Source: Acidobacteriaceae bacterium (lineage in GTDB: Bacteria > Acidobacteriota > Terriglobia > Terriglobales > Acidobacteriaceae). Taken from it: a DNA stretch of 8,832 nucleotides. The notes beneath the pieces are model-generated. The model was not told the DNA's origin. It did no database searches and saw only the letters and a program-made list of their open reading frames with translations. The stretch lies in assembly GCA_027364815.1 (NCBI GenBank), contig DAHXOQ010000106.1, positions 1 through 8,832 of the forward strand, in the 5' to 3' direction. The translations under genes and the position numbers were made by a program. Positions 1-5,587 of this stretch are shown here, piece by piece; positions within the stretch are counted from its first letter, which is position 1, and each line of letters begins with the position of its first letter.

Positions 1-683
1 GTCCGTATTCCTCTGAAGGGTCAATCACCGATAGCCGTGAGCTGGCAAAAAATCTCGGCATTCGCTTTGAACTGATTGGGATCTCAGAACTCTATGAAGA
101 TTTTGCATCTGCTTTGACTCCGGTATTTGCCACTGAAGGGGCCGGCGCAGTGACAGGATTGACGGCAGAGAATCTGCAACCTCGCATTCGCGGAACGCTT
201 CTGATGGCACTTTCGAACAGGCTTTCAGCGTTGGTGCTCTCGACGGGAAACAAATCCGAGATGGCTGTTGGCTACTGCACACTTTATGGAGACATGGTGG
301 GTGCGCTCGCCGTGATAGGCGACTTGCTCAAGACGCGTGTCTACTCAGTTTGCAGTTGGCTCAATCGCAACAAAATTTTGATTCCGGTTTCAATCCTCAC
401 CAAAGCTCCGTCGGCTGAGTTGCGCCCCGATCAGAAGGACACCGACTCGCTGCCACCCTACGAGACACTCGATGTAATAGTTGAGGCTTACGTAGAGCGG
501 TATGAAACCCCCGAAGAGATTACCACTGCTTATGGCTTCCCACTCCCGCTTGTCCAAAAGGTAGTCCGATTGATTGAAAGCTCCGAGTACAAGCGACAGC
601 AGGCAGCACCAGTGCTCAAAATTACACCAAAATCATTCGGAATGGGCCGCCGTTTTCCCATTGCGGTCAAGGTCGAGGTGTAA
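1..683 (+). CDS. nadE: NAD+ synthetase, glutamine-dependent type, C-terminal part (5' end outside window)
   Basis: This enzyme amidates nicotinic acid adenine dinucleotide to NAD+ using ATP and ammonia (from glutamine in the long form), the last step of NAD synthesis in the cytoplasm. The frame is open from base 3 to the TAA at 681-683, so about 227 C-terminal residues are seen. The first visible residues, PYSSEGSITDSRELAKNLGI, follow the ATP-binding SGGxDS loop, which lies outside the window. Family blocks follow in order: TAENLQPRIRGTLLMALSN, then LSTGNKSEMAVGYCTLYGD (codons from 237), then KAPSAELRPDQKDTDSLPPY. The tail KITPKSFGMGRRFPIA is typical of the long form with an N-terminal glutaminase domain, but that domain cannot be seen. 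The TTG at 114 is only an internal codon. The gene downstream is on the same strand and probably co-transcribed. Confidence 0.95.
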   Translation, partial: PYSSEGSITDSRELAKNLGIRFELIGISELYEDFASALTPVFATEGAGAVTGLTAENLQPRIRGTLLMALSNRLSALVLSTGNKSEMAVGYCTLYGDMVGALAVIGDLLKTRVYSVCSWLNRNKILIPVSILTKAPSAELRPDQKDTDSLPPYETLDVIVEAYVERYETPEEITTAYGFPLPLVQKVVRLIESSEYKRQQAAPVLKITPKSFGMGRRFPIAVKVEV

Positions 684-690
684 TCTAGAG

Positions 691-804
691 ATGTGGCAAC
701 TGAAGGGCTCCCAAGCTCGCAAAGCCCGCGCAATCGCACTCACAATTTTTGTAAACGCGCTCATGCCCCCAGCAAGCGGGCAGCGCACAAGGAGAAACGC
801 TTGA
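691..804 (+). CDS. Possible 37-residue small ORF between nadE and the DsbA-like gene
   Basis: An ATG lies 7 nt after the nadE stop, in a different frame from the DsbA-like gene. It opens 37 codons: MWQLKGSQARKAR, then a hydrophobic stretch (AIALTIFVNALM), then a basic tail ending RTRRNA. Its TGA (802-804) overlaps the proposed TTG start of the next gene as TTGA, an arrangement that permits translational coupling. A weak purine-rich GAGGTG sits at 675-680, inside the end of nadE. I recognise no family. The basic-then-hydrophobic profile could be a tiny membrane peptide, a coupling leader, or simply chance in a 117-nt gap. Existence is doubtful. Confidence 0.2.
   Translation: MWQLKGSQARKARAIALTIFVNALMPPASGQRTRRNA
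789..794 (+). promoter_or_regulatory. Strong ribosome binding site deciding a TTG start
   Basis: AAGGAG stands 6 nt before the TTG at 801. The codons right after that TTG encode a clean signal peptide. The longer in-frame GTG start at 693 would add 36 basic, low-complexity residues before the signal peptide and has no comparable site. The Shine-Dalgarno match and the protein N-terminus therefore agree on 801. Confidence 0.75.
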
Positions 805-1781
805 TTCGTCTGTCCAACACCATTGCCAGTGCAATAATGCTGGCCGCCTTTGCATTGCCTCTCGCCGCACAACAGGATGTTCCAGCCGCACCTCCGCAGG
901 AGCCTGCAGCGCCTCAGTCCAATGCAGCGCCAGTCTTCCCCAAGCCTGATCCAGCCAATTTCACTGCCACTTCTCCGACCAAGGAAACAGTTGACGCCTT
1001 CTTCACAGCTAACTGGGGTTTTGACGATAGCCGCATCTGGCAGGTCGAAGCCATCTTCAAGACCAAAATTGAAGGAATCAGCAAGGTCATTGTCTATGTT
1101 GGCGACAAGAGTGGCAAATCGAAGCCGCAAGCGATGCCGTTCTTTGTTCTTCCCGATGGCAAGCATATGATCATCGGCGATCAGCTGATTAATTTTGGCG
1201 CACAGCCCTTTGCAGGTCCACGTGAAGAGGCCAAGCTCCGCGCCGACGGCCCATTCCGTGGTGCAGAGTCAAAGGATTTTGAGATTGTAGAGTTTGCAGA
1301 TTTCCAATGCCCACATTGCAAACTGGCGCAGGATACGATGGATAAGCTCGTCAAGGATTATCCGAAGGCGCGCATCGTCTATCAAAACTACCCCCTCACA
1401 AAGATTCATGCCTCTTCTTATACCGCAGCGGCCTACGGAGTTTGCGTAGCCAAGCTCGGCGGCAACAAGGCGTTCTTCACTTATGCTGCCGCAGTCTTTG
1501 AAGGTCAGGATGGACTCAGCTCACCGGATGGCGCAACACTGACCCTGAACAGCTCCGTGAGCAAGGCCGGTCTAGATCCTGCCAAGGTTGAGGCTTGCTC
1601 AAAGCTGCCTGCAACCAAGGCCACTGTGGATGCATCGGTCAAGCTGGCTGAAGATCTCGAGATCAGCGAGACTCCGACGCTGCTTATCAATGGCCGCGCA
1701 GTTCCAGCAACAGCGCCATACGATGTGCTCAAGCAGATCATTGATTACCAGGCAAAGCTTGATGGTGTTGCGGCAAAGTAA
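801..1781 (+). CDS. Exported DsbA-family thiol-disulfide protein (thioredoxin fold, CPHC)
   Basis: A 326-residue protein from the TTG at 801. The N-terminus (MIRLSNTIASAIMLAAFALP, then LAAQQ) is a signal peptide, so it should act in the periplasm. A Pro/Ala-rich linker (about residues 25-50) is followed by a domain of about 100 residues. That domain ends in LPDGKHMIIGDQLINFG, which recalls the strand region before the thioredoxin fold in DsbC/DsbG-like proteins. The catalytic domain begins near residue 160 with EIVEFADFQCPHC. The redox pair is C170 and C173, with Pro-His between them as in DsbA. The cis-proline loop is T291-P292-T293 (ETPTLLINGR). A further cysteine lies in VEACSK. Expected role: disulfide formation or isomerisation in exported proteins, direction not decidable from sequence. 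It follows nadE on the same strand after about 117 nt, so co-transcription is plausible. Confidence 0.88.
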   Translation: MIRLSNTIASAIMLAAFALPLAAQQDVPAAPPQEPAAPQSNAAPVFPKPDPANFTATSPTKETVDAFFTANWGFDDSRIWQVEAIFKTKIEGISKVIVYVGDKSGKSKPQAMPFFVLPDGKHMIIGDQLINFGAQPFAGPREEAKLRADGPFRGAESKDFEIVEFADFQCPHCKLAQDTMDKLVKDYPKARIVYQNYPLTKIHASSYTAAAYGVCVAKLGGNKAFFTYAAAVFEGQDGLSSPDGATLTLNSSVSKAGLDPAKVEACSKLPATKATVDASVKLAEDLEISETPTLLINGRAVPATAPYDVLKQIIDYQAKLDGVAAK

Positions 1782-1819
1782 CAGAGCATACAGATAAAGC
1801 TGAACAAACAACAAACTAA

Positions 1820-1881
1820 GATGGCCTTCACTTTCATTTGCAATACTCTTCGCAGAGTTGCTAATGTCACTGAAGGCCATC
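1820..1881. repeat. Long imperfect hairpin between the DsbA-like gene and the hydrolase-NamZ gene
   Basis: Outer arms GATGGCCTTCA (1820-1830) and TGAAGGCCATC (1871-1881) are perfect 11-bp inverted repeats. The pairing continues inward after a symmetric 4/4 internal loop: CAT (1835-1837) with ATG (1864-1866), GCA (1840-1842) with TGC (1859-1861), and ACTCT (1845-1849) with AGAGT (1854-1858), closing a TCGC tetraloop. Only one side, AT at 1843-1844, has a bulge. It starts 38 nt after the upstream stop and ends 30 nt before the next ATG. There is no downstream T-run, so it is not a classic terminator. A structured 5' leader, a factor-dependent terminator or mRNA-end protection are possible. Confidence 0.7.
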
Positions 1882-1911
1882 CGTATTTCTAGCGATTAGG
1901 CAGGAGAGAGA

Positions 1912-4326
1912 ATGCGCGGTTACTTACGCTACGCGTTAATTCATGCAATCTTGTGTGCGCTAATTTTGTTTTGCGCATCACCCCGCTTTGATGCGCAATC
2001 CATATCACCTGCTCAACTTCCACCCTATGCGCCTGATGCAAAGCTAGAAGCGATCCTTACTCCAATTGTCGAGAAGGCAATCGCAGAAGGGAACATCCCA
2101 GGCGCGGTGCTTGTCGTGGGTCATAACGGCAGCATCGTCTATCGAAAGGCGCTGGGAAAACGCTCGCTAGTCCCCACCGAAGAGCTAATGACTGAAGACA
2201 CGATCTTCGATCTTGCCTCACTGACCAAATGTTTTGCAACAACACTTTCAGTAATGAAGCTGGTCGAAGAAGGCAAGCTGCGGCTCAACGATCCCGTCTC
2301 CAATTATCTGCCGGAGTTCAAGCAGAATGGCAAAGGCGAAGTCACAATTCGCCAACTGATGACGCATTACTCCGGTCTGCCGCCCGATCTTGATCTCAAA
2401 GAGCATTGGCAGGGACGAACTGCGGCTTACGAGATGGCCATGCAGGAGACGCTGACAAATCCTCCCGGCACGCGATTCGTCTATAGCGACATCAATTTTG
2501 AAACGCTCGGATTCGTTGTTGAAAAAATCACCGGGCAAACGCTTGCAGAATTTGCTGTAGAAAATATTTACACGCCACTTGGTATGAAAGAAACACGTTT
2601 TCAGCCGCCAGCAGAATGGATTCCGCGCATTGCACCGACAGAGTTTGATGAGAGTGGCAAGATGCTTCGCGGTACAGTTCACGATCCCACAGCGCGACGT
2701 ATGGGCGGCATCGCAGGACACGCCGGGCTCTTCTCTTCAGCGAACGACTTGATATTGCTGGCCGAAGATCTGCTCGGCAACTCAAAGATTCTATCTGGAA
2801 TTTCCATTGAGAAAATGACCACTCCTCAACAGCCTGCGACTGCGTCTACACTGCGCGGACTGGGCTGGGATATTGATTCAGCCTTCTCCACCAATCGCGG
2901 CGAGTTGCTGCCGGTTGGCTCATACGGCCACACGGGGTTCACCGGGACATCGCTCTGGATTGATCCAGTCACGCGCACCTACATTATTTTGCTCACCAAC
3001 GCCGTCCATCCGCATGGCGGAAAATCGACGGTTGCACTGCGCACAAAAATTGCGAATGCCGTTGCCGCCTCATTGCAGTTGAACCCGAGTGAAACAGAAC
3101 GCATTCGCCTCGCCTCTATTACTGGCTACAACGAATCGATGGCAGCAACGCGCCGCATCACCACGCGCAATGGCCAGGTGAAGTTCGGAATTGACGTACT
3201 CACAGAAGAAAAATTCAAGAGCCTTCACCCCGATGCTGCTCATCCAGTCCGCGTGGGATTGATTGCCAATCAAACGGCTCTTGATTCTGATGGCCACCGC
3301 ACGATTGATTTACTTACGCATGCGACTGGCGTGAGGCTTGTTGCCATCTTCAGCCCCGAGCATGGAATCAACGGCGCGATCGACACGACTGCCATCGGCA
3401 ATTCCACTGATGCAATCAGCGGCGTGCCTGTTTACAGCGTATACGGCGACACAGATGCAACACGCAGGCCCGCACCGCAGGTCATCGCTGACCTCGACGT
3501 AATTCTCTACGACATTCAGGATGCAGGTGTGCGCTTCTACACTTACGAGACCACGCTCGGTTATTTTCTTGAAGCAGCGGCAAAGGCAGGCAAGGAGATA
3601 GTTGTTCTCGACCGCCCGAATCCACTCAACGGCGCTTACGTTCAAGGTCCGATCTCTGATCCTGGCCGCACATCATTTGTGAACTACTGGCAGATTCCTG
3701 TGCGCCATGGAATGACAATCGGCGAACTGGCAAGGCTGTTCAATGCTGAGAAAAATATCAACGCCAGGCTTACCGTCGTGCCGATGCGTGGGTGGCAGCG
3801 TGGCGACTGGCTTGATTCAACGGGAGCAGAGTGGGTGACCCCTTCGCCGAATCTACGCAATCTAACTGAAACCATTCTCTATCCCGGTCTTGGAATGATT
3901 GAGGGAACCAATCTCTCCGTCGGTCGTGGAACAGACACGCCTTTTGAAGTTGTGGGTGCGCCGTGGATTGAGCCTCACAGACTGGCTGATGCACTTAATG
4001 CGAGGCTGATTTCAGGCGTGCGATTCATTCCAACAACCTTCACCCCGAAGAGTTCCAACTACGCGAATCAACTCTGCGGTGGAGTCAGCGTTCTGCTCAC
4101 CGATCGCGAGGCTCTTGACGCGCCGGAGATGGGCGCAGAGATTGCTTCAACACTTCACGTGCTCTATCCAGATAATTACCAGCTCACCGCGCTCGACCGC
4201 CTGATGCTCAACAAAGCCAGTTTTGACAGTCTAAATGCTGGCAACGACCCACGGAGAATTGCTGAAGATTGGCAGGATGAAATAGACAAGTTCATGAAGA
4301 TGCGCGCGAAGTATTTGTTGTATTAA
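1912..4326 (+). CDS. Secreted fusion: beta-lactamase-fold serine hydrolase + DUF1343/NamZ exo-N-acetylmuramidase
   Basis: An 804-residue protein. AGGAG at 1902-1906 is 5 nt before the ATG. Residues 1-28 (MRGYLRYALIHAILCALILF onward, ending FDAQ) form a signal peptide. Residues about 40-385 are a penicillin-binding/beta-lactamase (class C, AmiE-like) domain. It has S103-L-T-K106 as nucleophile motif, Y191-S-D in the second motif position and H340-T-G in place of KTG. After a linker, residues about 423-804 are DUF1343, the NamZ family (GH171). Its hallmarks are FSPEHGINGA (E483), ILYDIQDAGVRFYTYETTLG, LDRPNPLNGAYVQGP, WVTPSPNLRNLTETILYPGL and GTNLSVGRGTDTPFEVVGAP. NamZ enzymes release MurNAc from non-reducing ends of peptidoglycan fragments; related serine hydrolases cut stem peptides or D-Ala bonds. 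Both domains look full length with motifs intact. The substrate of the N-terminal half is not decidable from sequence. The gene stands alone, ending at a strong terminator. Confidence 0.92.
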   Translation: MRGYLRYALIHAILCALILFCASPRFDAQSISPAQLPPYAPDAKLEAILTPIVEKAIAEGNIPGAVLVVGHNGSIVYRKALGKRSLVPTEELMTEDTIFDLASLTKCFATTLSVMKLVEEGKLRLNDPVSNYLPEFKQNGKGEVTIRQLMTHYSGLPPDLDLKEHWQGRTAAYEMAMQETLTNPPGTRFVYSDINFETLGFVVEKITGQTLAEFAVENIYTPLGMKETRFQPPAEWIPRIAPTEFDESGKMLRGTVHDPTARRMGGIAGHAGLFSSANDLILLAEDLLGNSKILSGISIEKMTTPQQPATASTLRGLGWDIDSAFSTNRGELLPVGSYGHTGFTGTSLWIDPVTRTYIILLTNAVHPHGGKSTVALRTKIANAVAASLQLNPSETERIRLASITGYNESMAATRRITTRNGQVKFGIDVLTEEKFKSLHPDAAHPVRVGLIANQTALDSDGHRTIDLLTHATGVRLVAIFSPEHGINGAIDTTAIGNSTDAISGVPVYSVYGDTDATRRPAPQVIADLDVILYDIQDAGVRFYTYETTLGYFLEAAAKAGKEIVVLDRPNPLNGAYVQGPISDPGRTSFVNYWQIPVRHGMTIGELARLFNAEKNINARLTVVPMRGWQRGDWLDSTGAEWVTPSPNLRNLTETILYPGLGMIEGTNLSVGRGTDTPFEVVGAPWIEPHRLADALNARLISGVRFIPTTFTPKSSNYANQLCGGVSVLLTDREALDAPEMGAEIASTLHVLYPDNYQLTALDRLMLNKASFDSLNAGNDPRRIAEDWQDEIDKFMKMRAKYLLY

Positions 4327-4350
4327 GCAGATTCTCGATAATGTATCTCA

Positions 4351-4395
4351 AAAGAATCGGGCCCTTAGGATAGGTTTCTCAGGGCCCGATTCTTT
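4351..4395. terminator. Bidirectional intrinsic terminator between convergent genes
   Basis: A perfect 15-bp stem: AAAGAATCGGGCCCT (4351-4365) pairs with AGGGCCCGATTCTTT (4381-4395) around a 15-nt loop. The GC-rich core with A-rich 5' and T-rich 3' flanks works on both strands. It lies 24 nt after the hydrolase-NamZ stop and 10 nt beyond the mtnA stop, as expected for a terminator shared by two convergent transcripts. Confidence 0.9.
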
Positions 4396-4405
4396 GACTA
4401 TGGAA

Positions 4406-5452
4406 CTACTCTGCAACAGCCATCTTTTTCAGCGACTCGTTGAATGGCGCTTCCAATGTGCCACGCTCGGTAAAGATTGCGGTGAGATACCTGGCCGGAG
4501 TCACGTCGAAGGCCGGGTTGCAGATTCCCACCCCATGCGGTGTGAGCTGCTTGCCGCCGTGATGCGTCACCTCGACTGGCGACCGCTCTTCAATCGGAAT
4601 CGCAGCGCCATCTGGAGGCTTCATGTCGATCGTCGAGCACGGCGCCGCAACATAGAAGGGAATTCCATGCTCACGCGCGAGGATCGCAACGTTGTAAGTT
4701 CCAATCTTGTTGGCAAAGTCACCGTTAGCGGCAATGCGATCTGCGCCCACAACAACAGCCTGAATCTTGCCGGCACGCATCAGGCTCGCAGCCATGTTGT
4801 CGCAGATAACTGTGGTATCAATGCCATCGTGCATCAACTCCCAGGCGGTGAGACGCGCGCCTTGCAGAAACGGCCGCGTCTCGTCGGCATAAACCTTGAT
4901 GCGCTTGCCCTGCTCGACTGCCGAGCGAATCACGCCGAGCGCAGTTCCATATCCGCACGTAGCGAGTGCTCCGGCATTGCAGTGAGTCAGCACGCCACCT
5001 TCATCGGGCATGCGCTCACCACCGAATGCGCCCATTGTTTTGCAGGCGGCAATGTCTTCGTTGTACATGGCGTGGGCTTCGGTGAGGATACGTTCTTTTA
5101 CCGAGCTCATGGGCGTCTTCGTTGCGAGCAACTCTGCGAAGAGACGCTTCATACGATCAATAGCCCAAAATAAATTCACCGCCGTGGGCCGTGTTCCCGC
5201 AAGCCGCGCGCAGATGGCTTCAAACTCAGGCGCAAACTCTTCGATGGTTTTGGCTTTCGAATCCTTGGCGCCGAGGGCAACACCGTAGGCAGCTGAAACG
5301 CCAATCGCCGGCGCACCGCGCACGACCATCGTGACGATGACCTCTGCTACTTCTTCGTAGTTGGTGGCGAGTACATAGCTCTCCTCAAGAGGGAGCTTTG
5401 TCTGATCAATAAAGTTGACGCCCTTAGGCGTCCATTCAAGTGTGAGAATCAT
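4406..5452 (-). CDS. mtnA: S-methyl-5-thioribose-1-phosphate isomerase
   Basis: This enzyme converts 5-methylthioribose-1-phosphate to 5-methylthioribulose-1-phosphate in the cytoplasmic methionine salvage pathway. At 348 residues it has normal family length. Seen in order: an N-terminal region with VRGAPAIGVSAAYG (residues about 44-57), TRPTAVNLFWAIDRM (87-101), the catalytic cysteine in GGVLTHCNAGALAT (C158), YADETRPFLQGARLTAWEL (188-206), and the catalytic aspartate in AVVVGADRIAANGD (D238), followed by NKIGTYNVA. These match the Cys/Asp pair known for Bacillus MtnA, which separates it from the eIF2B-type relatives. The start at 5452 has only a weak GAGAAG ribosome site, and the protein begins MILTLEWTPKGV as usual. 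It lies 135 nt after the ester hydrolase on the same strand; no other salvage gene is visible. Confidence 0.96.
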   Translation of the reverse strand: MILTLEWTPKGVNFIDQTKLPLEESYVLATNYEEVAEVIVTMVVRGAPAIGVSAAYGVALGAKDSKAKTIEEFAPEFEAICARLAGTRPTAVNLFWAIDRMKRLFAELLATKTPMSSVKERILTEAHAMYNEDIAACKTMGAFGGERMPDEGGVLTHCNAGALATCGYGTALGVIRSAVEQGKRIKVYADETRPFLQGARLTAWELMHDGIDTTVICDNMAASLMRAGKIQAVVVGADRIAANGDFANKIGTYNVAILAREHGIPFYVAAPCSTIDMKPPDGAAIPIEERSPVEVTHHGGKQLTPHGVGICNPAFDVTPARYLTAIFTERGTLEAPFNESLKKMAVAE

Positions 5453-5486
5453 GCTTCTCTAGTTTAAATCAACAGCGCACGAAGCG

Positions 5487-5584
5487 AGGGAACAGGGAAC
5501 AGGGAAGCGAAAAGCTTTTAATAAGCGCATCAATCTACAGCCTACAGCGAATTTTGCTGAAGCGATTTTGTTCCCTGTTCCCTG
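5487..5584. repeat. Inverted repeat built from heptamer tandem repeats, mtnA / ester hydrolase gap
   Basis: The left side has three tandem heptamers, AGGGAAC, AGGGAAC, AGGGAAG (5487-5507). The right side has two TTCCCTG copies (5571-5584). CAGGGAACAGGGAA (5493-5506) and TTCCCTGTTCCCTG (5571-5584) are a perfect 14-bp inverted repeat with a 64-nt loop. Inside the loop are a palindrome AAAAGCTTTT (5510-5519) and a separate heptamer doublet CTACAGC (5535-5548). On the minus strand the first arm starts 3 nt after the ester hydrolase stop, so the RNA could fold at the end of that message. No T-run follows. Confidence 0.75.
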
Positions 5585-5587
5585 CCT

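Noticed and set aside
704..755. Terminator after nadE (GGGCT ... AGCCC followed by TTTTT)
   Set aside because: The stem is only 5 bp and the T-run is about 15 nt away from it, so it does not have terminator geometry.
693..800. GTG start at 693 for the DsbA-like protein
   Set aside because: It would put 36 polar, basic residues before the signal peptide and lacks a good ribosome site, whereas TTG at 801 has AAGGAG at ideal spacing.
633..1166. 177-codon minus-strand frame across the nadE end and the DsbA-like gene
   Set aside because: It is antisense to two supported genes, Arg/Leu/Cys-rich in a shadow-frame manner, and has no family features.
1912..3100. Antibiotic-resistance beta-lactamase
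   Set aside because: The fold is shared, but the YSD/HTG motifs and the fusion to a NamZ peptidoglycan hydrolase point to cell-wall metabolism rather than resistance.
4394..5173. 259-codon plus-strand frame opposite mtnA
   Set aside because: It lies wholly antisense to mtnA, whose family motifs are continuous, and shows no recognisable domain. It is a shadow frame.
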